A stretch of 64,000 nt of DNA from Gorsachius magnificus (lineage: Eukaryota; Chordata; Aves; Pelecaniformes; Ardeidae), in contig CM067086.1 in NCBI GenBank assembly GCA_034008185.1, positions 66,324,286 to 66,388,285 of the forward strand, read 5' to 3'. The notes under the pieces were generated by a model. It made no database searches, was not told the DNA's origin, and was given only the letters and a program-made list of their open reading frames with translations. A program made the translations under genes and the position numbers. Positions 37,373-49,213 of the stretch are shown one piece after another; the stretch's first letter is position 1, and the number at the start of each line of letters is the position of its first letter.

Positions 37373-38439
37373 TGGAGCTGTGACAGTTAACACCAGCTAA
37401 AGTTCTGCTTCAGGGAGCCTACCTGTTTTCCCAGACTAATTTCATTCTCCTTTTCCTTCTACGGAGTCTAGAAGATCAAGAGTTAAACAGTTCTGTGAGT
37501 TTTATTTGACTCGAGTGCAATAAATCTCCTGGGGTGACTGATAGACTGATAACTCTCAAAATCCATTCAGTGCTTTGTGTGTCAAGTCAACAGTGAATAT
37601 GGAGTGTTGTCAGTTGTTTTAAATAATGCTGGTTTGACAGTATGTTGTTTATTACAATTCAACATGTGTAATTTGTTTTCTTGGAAGAAACTTGCCGTTA
37701 TTTTACAATTTTTTTTTTTTATTTTAAGAACATCAGCCAGGTATCAGAAATGCTGCATAATACGGTGGGTTGGGTTTACTGATGCAGCCGAATCCTGAAA
37801 ATGTATCTGTGTTTTTACAGGACACATTCTCGTATGAGATCCTAAAAAGCAGAACATTCTGTTCCTTAGATAAATGTTTGCCTGCAGGTATAGCTTTGTG
37901 TTTGTAACTTCTTTCATGTCAGTCCTATTTCTGCTGCAGTTCCCCTTTCACAGACCTTTAAAAGTTTCTGTTTTACTTGTAGCTGTTTGTATCCCAGCGT
38001 TTCGTAAGGCAGATGGCTTATTTAGCTTTCCCGATTACCATTTGATTATTTGTTCAGGCATCAGATTTTTTTCTCTTTTTGTTGCAAAGTTGAAGGAATG
38101 CAAGGTCAGGCAATGGAAATTTACCTATCTGAATGCAGCTCTCTTTTTCTTTCATAAAATTCCTTTGGCTTCTTAATCTGGAACTTGCTTGTCAATGTGA
38201 AATGATTTCTTTATATTTAACTGTCTCTTTCCAATACAGGCTAGAATTGTTCCTAACAAAAGAAGCATGAATTGGTGGAAACTATATATTAAATGCAAGA
38301 CTATTTGTCTAGTTTTCATTAGGTTGCTGAGTGAGAAGCCCAAACTCCTCTCTTTTCCCAAGGTACTCGGATATCCACGAAGTGCCTTCATCCCATAGCC
38401 TTGTTTCCTCTCCCAGTAAACCAGCTTTCCAAAAGAATG
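37373..38439. other. Unassigned non-coding sequence
   Basis: A T run lies at about 37710-37721. No exon or repeat family is recognised; the 100-codon plus-strand frame at 37874-38176 shows no domain. Confidence 0.5.
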
Positions 38440-38720
38440 CTACACTCTCTGCTCTTTATACTGTCAGCAGTGACAGCAACCAGCAACGCTGACATTTCTT
38501 ATTGTTTACAAAGGATGAGCGCCAACAAGGCATCTCTGATCATTTGATAAACTCTCCTAACCCTCTCCCCCCCGCCCAACCCTCTGCTCCACTGACCAAA
38601 CTAACCTTTTCACGGTACGCTGCCTATAATTACCAGTGAAAGACGCTAACCAGAAAGGATCAAAACTTCAGCTGAACACAAACAAACCAGCAAAACAGCT
38701 ATGAAGATAAACTACTCACA
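38440..38720. promoter_or_regulatory. Candidate conserved non-coding element
   Basis: A repeat-free block with a perfect inverted pair of MEIS/TGIF-type sites, CTGTCA and TGACAG, four bases apart (38461-38476). It continues with a second 'ctgaca', a forkhead-like TTGTTTAC (38502-38509), SOX-like 'acaaag', and 'ctctgatcatttgataaact'. A pyrimidine run (about 38560-38580) interrupts it. The density of factor motifs suggests an enhancer, but there is no direct evidence of conservation. Confidence 0.35.
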
Positions 38721-38764
38721 ACTAACATTGCTCGGCGAACAGTGCAGGCCAGGAGAAACTGAGT

Positions 38765-40937
38765 AGCTGTGGGGGGGTGGGGGTGGAGAAAGAAGAAATC
38801 TTACCCTAAATTCCTTGTGTGTGTGTATTTTTCATATGAATTTTAAAATTGCTTGAAAAAACACCCTAGAATAGCATAAAATAACCTTATTGTTTATTAT
38901 CATAATCCTGTATATTTAATATCCTTTTTCCCCTTCAGTTCCCCCACTCCTGCAGAAACTCCCGCCAACACAGTGGTCAAACTGAGTTCATAGTTCTTCA
39001 TAATGAGCCCAGGACTAATGCCTATACCAAAAAGAGTTACTTTTCAGTAATCACATGAATTTTACTTTTACCACCCCCACCCCCCAATCTCTAGTGTGAC
39101 AAGCAGATACTGCGTATTTCTTTCCATTCTGTTTTTCTGGAGGTGAGAGGTACCGGCACGTAGCGTCTTCTCTCATCCTTCTCCAAGAGTGAGTAGGCGA
39201 GGGAGGTAGTATTGATGGCCTTTGTTTGCCAGGAATGTTGATGTAGTGGATGATTATATAAAAATGGTTTAAATTCCACCTTAAACAAATTGCATCTGCT
39301 GTTCCAGATTCTACCTGAATTAGCTGGATAACAGGCTTGCTCAGTAAGCAGAACTTTTGCCACTGAGTTTTCCAGTGCCAAAGAGTCAGACACAGCTTTC
39401 AGGAGGATGTGATTTTCTTCCCATACACTAAGCTGTATTGGTTCACTCTTTTCTACGATGAGAGGGCTGTTACATGGAAAACAACAAGATCAAGTTTAGG
39501 TCTCCAGCAGAAATCCAAATCTTTAAACTGAAGCTTTACTTTAGGCAGAACAAACAGCAGCAGGTCTTCTGGCTCTGCAAAATACCTTCCTGGTCTTGTA
39601 GAAGTCTTGTCTGCTGGGAAGCCAGTCATACCATGTTATCTCAGCATGGAATTAGTCTTCAGCGATAAAATAATTTTAATTTACTTGTGTTACTTCTGCA
39701 GATGCCATTGATTGAAACCTCCTAAGGAATAACCACAAAAGTAGCACTGCCACTCCTACGGCCTTTGGACAGGCTTTGTCATCAGCTGGATACTGAACAC
39801 CTAAGAGACCTCTCTTCATCTTTCTTTCTTTCACCAAATCATTGTAGTGTTGTGATGGATGAAATAGTTTGCACCTTAGCCCTAAAACCCTAATCCTTGG
39901 CTGGGAGCTTTAGCTGAAACCTCAGCACAAATAATAACCTGTTGCAAAATTGAAAGTGGCTGAGATCTGTCCTTGTCTGACTTTGCAGAGCTTCCGTCTT
40001 CATGCAGGTCCAGAAATGCTGTTCATGTCAACACAATTGGTCAAGGTAGTATGTGGTGTTTTTCCTTTAATTTATTTTAATGTCAATTTTTATGGTTCTC
40101 TCTTGAATTTTTATCTGTTCCAAGTAGATTTCACAACACTGTCAAACTAGTAAGATATGAAAAGCTGAGCCTACAGAAGCAGACTTGAAAGCATATGTGA
40201 TTTAAGGAGCATGAAAACCTCCTTCAGAAGTATGTTTCATTTAGCCTTATTGGCTTTCCTGCCTTCCCTCTATATCAGTCTGACATTTTTTAATCAGAAG
40301 GCTCTGCACAAAAGTGGCTATTCATGCACTTATGACAGTCGAAATAAAAAGTATCCATAAGTCTGAGATGTCGTGAATTTTGCCAGAAGAACTGGGCATG
40401 TGCTTGTGCATGTGATGTGCATGAATGCCTTTTGTTTCCTCCCAGCTCTTCTTGCCACAGTAGGTATATCCCAGGGAACTGGTTTGCTCCAATAACCCTT
40501 GCAAGAACAGACTGAGTGAATTGCTGCAACAAAGCTGAGTGCTGCATAGACAAATACAGTTTAATGTATTGACAAATAGGAATAGAATTTAAAATTGCAG
40601 ATATGCATCATGTGAAGACAGGAGCTTAAATATACAGACACCCCCTCCACCCCCCAAGTATAAGGCATATTTGAAGTTTCTAGGCTAAACTATGAAAAAG
40701 AAAATGCAAAAGCTGTGCAAAATACCACTTTTTTACACATCCATAGATAGGAAATGCCTTATGTCAGTCTTTATTTTGCCCAAAATACCCACTGGCCAGT
40801 GAATGCAGATGCTAAGTACAAAGCTGAATTTTTCTAAAACAATTTAGTTCATTCGGTGAGGGGAGACTGTAAATTAGCCTTATCAGAAAAAGTCTTAGCT
40901 ATTGAAAAACTGCTTCCTCCCCATAAATGTAGGGAGG
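38765..40937. other. Unassigned non-coding stretch with short G/C runs
   Basis: Contains 'gtgggggggtgggggtggag' (about 38769-38788) and 'accacccccaccccccaatc' near 39070-39089. No exon or known family is seen; the 100-codon minus-strand frame at 39091-39393 has no recognisable content. Confidence 0.5.
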
Positions 40938-41030
40938 ATTCATAGATCATAAGGCTCGAAGGGACAATCAGGGGGCATGCTGTTTCTAATGTGTAGCATG
41001 TTGGCCAATATTGACTATTTCTGAAATTAG
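40938..41030 (-). repeat. Old CR1 LINE 3'-end remnant
   Basis: The plus strand shows 'attcatagatcataaggctc', 'gaagggacaatca', and then 'taatgtgtagcatgttggcc'. This is the reverse complement of an old CR1 3' end (sense ending 'ggtcccttctggcc…atctatga'). Divergence is high and the 5' boundary is indistinct. Confidence 0.7.
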
Positions 41031-44000
41031 ACACAGGAGAACCTGTAGCTTCAGCCAGGATAGGCACTGGCATGACTATAATCAAGTGTCTGCATTGGGC
41101 AGAGGTGGAAGATAGAACATGTGAGTTACACGGTCACTGCAAACCGCTTGGGTTTCTTTTTCCTGCTGCTAGTGTAATTAGAGTTCATGTATTTCCTTTT
41201 ATCTTGCCTCTCTTTCATGTTTCCAAGTCTCACTCTCACCTTCATGCTAATGAGGCACTCCTTGGCTAGTTAAACATTAGTTGTTACCTTAGTATAGGTA
41301 AGTGGGCACATTGGATATGCAAGTCTTACCTGTTCTGAATCAACATGACATTTTATTTCTGAGTTTTGTGTTAGTAACTTGGTGTGAATGTAGCTGTGTG
41401 TTCCCAAAGCTCAGGGTTGCAGCTGAGGGGGCTAGGCAGAGAAAGGCATTAAGATAAAAACATTAAAAAAAAAACCTCTTCCCTGCACTCACATGTGCTT
41501 ATACTGTATCAATCCCAAGAAGCCCGGTGAAATAAGATGAGGTGAAAATGCCAGCAATTCCTTGCCCTTTTATCTCCACTGTAATGAAGTCATGTCTTGC
41601 TGTTTAACTTTCATGTTACAATTAAGATTTTTACTTCCTCATGTGATTCACTGCAGGGAAAGTGGATTCAGAAAGACACAAGTCAGAGGAGCAAGTAGGT
41701 GGAAATGGGGGTCTTTTTCCAAGTTATTTATTTCCAAGTCAGATTAAAAAGAACTGTAAGAGCAAGTCTTGCTTCCATCAGCATGCAGTCATTGGAAATA
41801 ATAAGACATTTGCTCTTGGGGCATTATGAAAAGCCCCCTAACTCAGGAGAAGATGCCAGTTGACTTCAAGGAGTTAGTAGGGGGAGGTGTGTGTGAGACA
41901 AATAAAGGTTAAACACTTAAAACCCAACGGGCTAATTGTTGTTCAGCCTGCAGATTTCTTTTTGGGTTTTGGATCTGATTAAAAATGTGAGCTCAGAATT
42001 CATGTCATTAATGCACAGAAGTATTTTACAGTGAGAGCTAAGACAGTAATAATCATATTTAAAGTCATTTGTCATGGAACTGCACATAGATTCTCTACCT
42101 AGTCTACCTAAAATGAAGTGTCTTTGCTAGACAAAGCCAGTCGTTCCCTGGACACTGGGTGAAGTAGCTTTCTGCTTTGTAGATTTTTGCTCTATTGCAT
42201 TTGCAGGTGCCTCATATTTAGTCACAGACGGCAAATAATCAGAAATTATCTGAATAAAATTTTCCTGAGTCTTCTGCCTGAATGTTCTCACTGTCTGTTC
42301 CCAGCCAAACTGCCTTTCCAGTTCTTTTCCCTACATTTCTGCATAGTTCATTGCTCTCATTCCACCATTGGGGCCCAGCAGTTTTGTTTGATGTCTCTCG
42401 CTTGTCTATATACATCTGTTTAGGCCAGTGCCTTTCAGACTGTCATGCAGGGAGCCTCGGTGTGTGGGAAGGGGACGTCGCCACAGTTTGCCTCTATAGA
42501 GTTCTATGAGATGTCACTAGGAAAAGCACAGCTATCGTTAGGTTTAAATTTGCTAGTGTATGGCCTGCACTCCCATGTGAAAACTTTAGAAGGGCTGGAA
42601 ACCCAAAAAGCATTGCTGCAAGTTGTGTTGTGGAGGAGGAGGAACGTACCTCCACGCTGCACGGCTCCTGCCTTGTGGGCATATCCCAGAAGTGCTCCTC
42701 TGGGACAGAGATATGCTCTTCCCAGCCAGTATTGTGTCAGACTCTCTCCTGAAGTGGCTGCTAGGTGTCTTTTTCGTTTAGAAGTTATCGAGACTTTGCT
42801 GATGTACTAATGGAGCAACCAGCGATTGTTGTAGGGCACCGGATTTTGGCTATTATTGCCTTGGTGGGCCAGGTGAAGCAGAAACACACAGTGAAGCATT
42901 TACATCAGGGACGCTCTGTGCAGTATCAGCATTAAAAACAAGATTCATTTTTGAGCAACCAGCATTTCTTTCTGGGGAAACACTCCAAGGAAGCAGAGCA
43001 AGGAATGGAAAACAAGAGTCTCTGCAACAGTGCTCAGGGGAATTTTGATCCCCAAGCTGCTCATCTTTTTGGTATACATTAGGGGGAAATGAGGACACCC
43101 CCTTCTGATCTTGGTTAACTGTATTTATACATATTGTGGAGCAGAATTTTCATCAGCTAAGAGTTACATCTCTGCAGGAGTCTCCCTATCTTTTGGCTTT
43201 GGGCTCTGCTTCTGCTTTGCAAATACACAATGCAAAGTCCTGGTTTGCTGCACCCACTACACCTGATCATTTGGCTTTCATTTGTATGCTCAGTCATTGT
43301 AACAAACTCATGTTGTAATAGTTGTCGAAAAGGGCCTTTCTGGCTAATGAAAACTCCAGTTTCTGTTATAGTTCCACAGTTCCAGTTCTTTCCCCAGTCC
43401 TACTTGCTGCTATCAGCTGGGGATTAGCCCAAGAGCTTCATAATGCCTCTGCACTGCCCAGATTGTCCCACATTCAGCGATGAATATTTTTCAGCATACG
43501 TAGTGGTGAGATCTGTTGCAGGACAACCAAATCAACCAGCTGAAGCTGTCTGGTGGTCCCAGACTTGGATGTTTGGATGTAAGGCAGGCTGGCTGGCTCT
43601 GGGGGCAGCCATGCACGTGGAGGGGTGCAGCCCCATGGGAAGAGGTGGCCAGAGCCAGCGTGTCTTCTCTCCCCCAGTGATGCCTCAGACTTGGGGCTAT
43701 TATTAACTCCTCGTCCTTAGGTCGTGCTGGATCAAGGACCAAGGTACAATTTCTTTAGTCACAGTGAGGCTCTAGGGCTGTACATCCTTGCATTGCCTTG
43801 TACTTAAGGATGATAACAAATTCTGCCATGGATCTCTATGGAAATGGTCCAGCCAGCACTGGCCTGGCGTTTTCTAGACACCATTCATCCCGCTAAGCCC
43901 AGTTCCCTCCCACAGTGTGCTCAGGCCTATGAGTACTCAGTCTTCCATCTCCCCACCTCTGTCTTTAGGAAACGGTAGGGGTAGCTCCTTCTCTAAGGCA

Positions 44001-44567
44001 TCAAAATGAACCAGTTACCCCTGTGCTTGTGATGTTTGGAACTGCTGTGATTTTAAAGGCTGCTTAAACCAGAGTTTACTGGAGTTGTATAAATCTTTGC
44101 TTTAAATCCACTGTAAATACGTTACAGAATCTGCCAAACATGCATTAAAATATTTTGCTCCAGATATGCCTATGTCTAACCTTTTGGTTTCTAAGAGCTT
44201 TAATCAGTAATCTTCAAGTAGGAAGTTATTCATCTTTATTGCCAGGCAGTTCTCAGTGGTGGTCGTGGCAACAATCTTTTCATTGCTTCTGTGTTTAGTT
44301 GTTCTTTGACATGATAGAAGTCAGCTGCAGTTCAATGAGCTCACTATTTGTGCAACTTAATTGCTTGCTTCCTTTAATATGTACTCAATTTTTCCTTTTA
44401 TGAGCAGGGTTGTTGGAAAAATTAAGCTTAAGGATATAGCTATCCACTGTTAATTAACCTCCTTCCCAAACACATTAGTAAAATAGGTCAAATGACTGTT
44501 GAGTGTTAAGTGTACCATTACTAAGGTATTTCTCAGCTGGAAAATGAACCCTATATTGGATAAGACA
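41031..44567. other. Long unassigned non-coding stretch
   Basis: No exon or repeat family is recognised. The longest frame is 121 codons on the plus strand (42445-42810), unlike any family I know. The segment 41925-42070 has homeobox-like motifs (gctaattgttg, gtcattaatgc) and no repeat traces, and might be a weak conserved-element candidate. Confidence 0.5.
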
Positions 44568-44680
44568 GGAGTTTCCAAAGGAGCTTCAAGGACTTAGGTG
44601 CCCATATTGCACTAAAATTCAATTAGATCCGAGTGCCTAATTCCCTTAAGCTGGATTTTACAAAAGCTCTTAGGAGCGGA
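44568..44680. repeat. Ancient 'taggcacctaa'-type repeat fragment
   Basis: The order 'ggagtttccaaaggagcttc', 'gacttaggtgcccat', 'aaaattcaattagatcc', 'gagtgcctaattcccttaag', 'ggattttacaaaagctctta' fits the old sauropsid repeat well and is the clearest of the three copies in this window. Confidence 0.6.
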
Positions 44681-44803
44681 TGTTAAGGAGTTTTGATTCA
44701 GTGCACGTTTAGAGCATGCATGTTTAAAAATAGACTGAAACTGCTTCCTTTTGTTACTCTTTAATTAAGCTCAGTGGAATTTTTTGTTCCACTGGGATGT
44801 GTG

Positions 44804-44848
44804 ATCCATGCATGCATGCCTGTATGCATGCCATGTGCATGTATACGC
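44804..44848. repeat. Alternating purine-pyrimidine 'gcatgc' tract
   Basis: 'gatccatgcatgcatgcctg', then 'tatgcatgccatgtgcatgt' and 'atacgc' is almost wholly alternating purine-pyrimidine, with several nested GCATGC/ATGCAT palindromes. Such sequence can adopt Z-form or cruciform structure. It is too irregular to be called a microsatellite. Confidence 0.6.
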
Positions 44849-45424
44849 AAGAGCAGGCAAAAAAAGGGAATTGGTTTCTTCTTAGATACTTGTACTTTGC
44901 ATTAATAAGGATACTGCATGTATTTGTTCTTTCAAGAATGACTAATATTGTTATTCAGATTTGAAATTCCTAGAATAGCTCTGTTATGTGAGGATGTATA
45001 AATAGTTTTGATGAGTATAAAATATGCTCAGTGAGGGAACTGATCTATCAAAACAGCTTTATACAGTGATAGTGTAATTTCTTTCCACGTCAGGGATATA
45101 TTCAGATGGAAAAATCACTTTAATTGCAGTGGTGATAGCTCGATTGGAATTTTGCCAATTTACCCCCCGAATTGTACATGAATTTAAAACTCACATTTAG
45201 AAATGTGAGTTCAGTTGGAAAGTTCTTAATTTTTTAAATATATGTATTTTACAAAGGGATGGATAAGGTTTAAGAAAAATGGAAGTTGGAAGATTTCCCA
45301 CTGGGAGATAAAAGGCTGTGTTTTGTTATGATTACATCTCCCAATCGCAGTTCCCAGGCTAAGTCGGGAGACTTATGCTAGAAGCCAGTGGGACTTCCCA
45401 TATGTGTAAACTCTCCTCATCCAA
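44849..45424. other. Unassigned non-coding sequence
   Basis: AT-rich. A small inverted repeat 'aactcacatttagaaatgtg' then 'agtt' lies at about 45188-45211. No exon or family is recognised. Confidence 0.5.
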
Positions 45425-45625
45425 ATATTATTGTGTATTACAGTAGTGGCCAGCCAAGATCAGAGTCCACTGTACCAGGCATGGTCCGTGTGTGTAGGAG
45501 GCAATCCCTGCCTCGGACAGCTTCCAGTCTGAAGCAGCAAATGGAGAGGAATGAAGCATTCCTGCCTCTTGTTTTATAGAGCAGGGATAAAATGCCCCAG
45601 GTCACGCAGTGGATCCGTGGCCTCT
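45425..45625 (-). repeat. MIR-type SINE, antisense, with tail
   Basis: The plus strand shows 'attgtgtattacagtagtgg', 'ccagccaagatcagagtcca', 'ctgtaccaggcatggt', 'ggcaatccctgcctcggaca', 'gcttccagtctgaagc' and finally 'caggtcacgcagtgg'. In reverse complement these are the MIR core ('tgcgtgacctggg') and the sauropsid MIR 3' tail ('tgcctggtacagtggactct', 'gatcttggctgg', 'actactgtaatac'). This is one of the best-preserved MIRs in the window. Its tail is as long as in reptile copies. Confidence 0.8.
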
Positions 45626-46617
45626 TTGCAACAGCACCAGGAGGAACATCATACCTTTGGGTTTGAATTGCAAACAGGGGAGTTGCACACTTCACCTTCA
45701 TGCTGTAGTTCCATGGACAGTGGAGTGCTTCTCTTTGAATGGGCAGGGTTTTCCAGAGCCCTGCCCCAGCTGTACCGCAAGGGATGAAAGGCCGCAATCC
45801 CCCGAGACCGGGGGCTGCAGCTATGTCCCCCGTGCAGAGAGTGAATGCCGTCCTTTCCAGCACAAGTTCTGCTTCCGCTCTTGTTGTTTTCCCCTGTTAT
45901 TCTAACAGAGGTTTATAAAGGGCTTGATAGGTGCAAGGAAGTGAAAAATAAGTGTATTAGTGGAGGTTAGGCTCTTGATTTGAAATGTCCTCCCAGTTCG
46001 CCAAAGCCAGAGTCAGTGGGAAAACTTCTGGCTTCCAGGATGCAAGCCGGAGCTGTACAGTATGCTGCCTCTCTTTCTTTTATACCAGAGCAGAATGCCG
46101 TAAAGAGTACTTAAGGTGGGCGTAAATTACATTTCTGCCAAAAATCAAGGCCCCTTTAGCCACCGCCAGTGGTGTAATGGGGCCTATAACAAATGAGAAT
46201 TAAGTCCTTATTTAGAGAGATGCACTGAAATTGCTGAAATGCTGCCAGTGTGATACAAGCATCAGGAAATCGCATTTGTTCCGTGTGGCCAAAACCCACA
46301 GAGAAGCTCCATGAAAGCACTTTATTTTTTAGTATGGCTGTAAATAATGTTGCAGAGAATTAATACTGAAGTCCAGCGAACAGCTTAGAGAGGTGCTCCT
46401 GACAATGTGTCTTTGCCCTCCTTTGTAGCCGGTGGTGCGGCACTTCAGGGTACGGACCTGTGATTCTCCTGGGTAGAAATGCACCTGTTGATACGCAGAG
46501 GGCCTGAAGGAGCCGAGGAGCTTCCGCAAGCCGGGTGACAGCCTTCAGCATTTAAAATGACCGTGAAGCCACTGCTGTTGGCAGAGTGGCTGCTCCTTTC
46601 AGGACACGGTTGAACAG
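45626..46617. other. Unassigned non-coding sequence
   Basis: More GC-rich from about 45760. The 141-codon minus-strand frame at 45438-45863 partly overlaps the MIR and is not a gene. Near 46150-46190 'agtggtgtaatggggcct' may be a worn old repeat. No exon is supported. Confidence 0.5.
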
Positions 46618-46762
46618 ATCACAGAATCACAGAATGGCAAGGGTTGGAAGGGACCTCGTGAGATCATCTAGTCCAACCCTCCTGCTAAAGCAGGTTCTCC
46701 TAAAGCATGTTACACAGGACTTCAGCCAGGCGGGCTTTGAATATCTCCAGAGAAGGAGACAA
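46618..46762 (-). repeat. CR1 LINE 3' end (younger avian subfamily)
   Basis: The plus strand begins 'atcacagaatcacagaatgg', then 'gggttggaagggacctcgtg', 'agatcatctagtccaaccct', 'cctgctaaagcaggttctcc', 'catgttacacaggacttcag' and 'atatctccagagaaggagac'. It is the antisense of the same subfamily as 50090-50389; over the shared part the two differ at only a few positions. The copy is 5'-truncated to about 145 bp and overlapping frames are artefacts. Confidence 0.93.
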
Positions 46763-47095
46763 ACCACGGCATAGTTCACACACTGCTCCTTGCAGCAACA
46801 GAAGCAGCCTATTTCTAGATCCTGGGATGCCAGGCCAAGAAAATAGCGCAGGGAATTGGCAGTTACTCCTTCGCTTATATATCTTCCCGTGGAGGAAAAA
46901 CAGTGTGAGGACTCCCAAGCTGGTCTGTGTGGAGCTGGAGAAAAAGGTGGCAGTTGGTTATACCGCAGGGAGGAGCGGAGCGCGTTAGAGGAGGAGCAGC
47001 TGATGTCACATCGCTTGTGTTGGGCACACTGTAAGGACCCAAGTACTCCCAGCTCTTCCGTCTGGTGAACTAAACCGGTGCGGCTGGCGTTCCTT
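46763..47095. other. GC-rich unassigned sequence before the minisatellite
   Basis: Local CpG content rises ('gggaggagcggagcgcgtta', 'ctaaaccggtgcggctggcg'). No exon, TATA box or initiator arrangement that I would trust is visible. Confidence 0.5.
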
Positions 47096-47426
47096 GGGGA
47101 CAATCTTAAAATGCGATTTTGCATGTGGCCATGCAAGCTGGTAGCTGCAGAGGGGACAGGAGGGATCGGCAAGCCTTTCTGGGGACAATCTTAAAATGCA
47201 ATTTTGCATGTGGCCATGCAAGCCCAGAGGGGACAGGAGGGATGGCAAGCCTTTCTGGGGACAATCTTAAAATGCAATTTTGCATGTGGCCATGCAAGCC
47301 GGTAGCCGCAGAGGGGACAGGAGGGATTGGCAAGCCTTTCTGGGGACAATCTTAAAATGCAATTTTGCATGTGGCCATGCAAGCCGGTAGCCGCAGAGGG
47401 GACAGGAGGGATTGGCAAGCCTTTCT
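47096..47426 (+). repeat. Minisatellite, four units of about 85 bp
   Basis: Tandem units start at 47096, 47181, 47257 and 47342, each beginning 'ggggacaatcttaaaatgc' and ending 'ggcaagcctttct'. Lengths are 85, 76, 85 and 85 bp. Units 3 and 4 are identical over all 85 bases, unit 1 differs by four substitutions, and unit 2 lacks nine bases ('ggtagccg' plus one T). Each unit holds two overlapping inverted repeats: ATGCAA-TT-TTGCAT and TGCATG-TGGC-CATGCA. Because 85 is not a multiple of three, the array yields long but meaningless open frames on both strands. It is likely polymorphic in copy number. Confidence 0.97.
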
Positions 47427-49189
47427 GCAGCAGGGCCTGGCCGGGTGGCTGGGATTCGTGTCGCAGGCCAGAAGGTGGCACTGCGGATACTGCGTTGGAG
47501 AGGTCCCATCTGCTCCCGGCCGGGGAGGGAAAGTGGGGGAAATACTGCAGTAATAAGACACTGTAAACCGGGTTACGTGGAAGGGTAGCAGGGGGCTGAG
47601 AGAGCTGAAAGCAAGCAGCATGAATGGACAAGGCAGCAGTTTGGATGTGAATGGTGTGAGGGTAACGGGGAACACCCTGGTGCTTAATCTTCCACTTGCA
47701 AGGTTATGATCTTACTCATCACAGAATCGGACTGTGCAAAATGTTGAAACTTGCGGTTTTATTGCAAACTCCCAAAGCGAATGAGCTTGGCAGGAGATTT
47801 ACGGAGCGAGCGTGGCAGGAGGGGTTCTTGGCTTTGGACAGTGTGGAAGGCTTGGTTGTTCTGAGCTGAAAATGGGCAAAACTTTGCCTTTTCAGCTCTT
47901 CTGTGGCTAACTTGGTAGCTCTGGGTTGGGAGAACCACTCCTACCTCTTGTATTTCTTTCTGTCAGCAAATAATCACCTTTTTGTCAATGAATGTTCAGT
48001 AGCAAGGGACAAACTGATGGACTTTGGTTTTGCTAAAACAGGAGACTGACATCGGAAGGAAGGAGCAGGTGAACAACTGGCTATGAGCTCTTTGTTAACA
48101 CAGAGCCCACCTCTGGGGTTATGCGCCTGACTTCCTCACCCTAAGACTCTGTATATTTTGAAGAGGATTTTGCGCTCGGCTCCGAGGGAACCCTCCTAAA
48201 GACAGTTTGATTGGAAATGACTCTGGAAGGCCAGTGGGCGATTCATCATCCGAATGACTTATCCCTCCCCCAAAGTTTCTCTAAAGTTTCCTGTCAGAGC
48301 TCATGTGCCCTGAGGAAAAGTGCTTTTTCTTTTTTCATTCCTTCACTCTTCACTAGCTACTTGTGTGGGTGTCCTGGGGTCTGAGGGAAAGTGGTGCTGT
48401 GCCTGGATTTGTCTCGGCTTACCTCCACTCTGTTTCCATCCACCCCAGTGTGAATCAGGAGTCACACATTAAAGTTTATGGTGATCCACTCATGGACAGA
48501 CTAACTGGGCACATCTGTGTGGGGGCTTTAGCCTTCTCCCTCAGCTGGTCCCCCTCCACTGCCATGTGGAGACACTTGTACAGGTGAGAGAGAATGAGGA
48601 TCTCTGGGTCCTGAACCTGCTAACCCTTGCAAACAATCACCCTGTGTCGGGTTCAGGGCTGACCAGGATTTGTGCCTGGGTGTGGTGCCCAGCTCAGGAG
48701 CAGAGCAGAGCCTACATGGGGATGCTTAGAGCTTGCAGGCCTATAGGGACCAGCTGGATTAAATCATGACTGGGTGGCAGGTTTTCCTTCTGCTGTCCTG
48801 CTGTGGGTGGTAGCTGCCAGCTTGGGGACAGTAATGAGCAGTTGGAGAGAAGAGACTTGCAAACTGGGAAGGGAAGATACACAAAAGCTGAGCAAAGGCA
48901 TGAAGATCGGTGTTTTGGCCCAGGAGCATCAGCTCTTTACCTGGAAGAGTGCTGTGCTGCAAGGGGGAAATAACACAGCCTCTGTGCTCTGCTCTGCTCT
49001 TCATCTGAATGCATAAGAAATTGCTTCACTGCAGAGGACAAAGCTCCCAGACAGATTCAAGAGGCTTGTGCAGGGGAGGTAAGGTCTGCTGCATCCTACC
49101 CTACTCCCTTTTCCCCTCTGTGGGCAGACAGGGTGGCTCTTGGTGTGACCAAGCGTAAATGGTGCGGCTCTGAATTGGCAGGGAGGGAA
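47427..49189. other. Unassigned non-coding sequence after the minisatellite
   Basis: The first 120 bases are GC-rich with several CpG (ctggccgggtggc, cccggccgggg). Further on, no exon or repeat family is recognised. Frames of 60-81 codons are scattered on both strands. Confidence 0.5.
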
Positions 49190-49213
49190 TTTTTTTTTTT
49201 TTCTTTTTTTTTT
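49190..49213 (+). repeat. Poly(T) tract
   Basis: Thirteen T (49190-49202), one C, then ten T (49204-49213). No retrotransposed sequence is evident on either side, so this is treated as a simple repeat. Confidence 0.85.

Noticed and set aside
46627..47172. 181-codon minus-strand open frame with repeated peptide motifs
   Set aside because: It reads through the first two minisatellite units, the GC-rich spacer and the antisense CR1; the internal repetition comes from the tandem DNA units, and the 85-bp period shifts frame, so no protein is implied.
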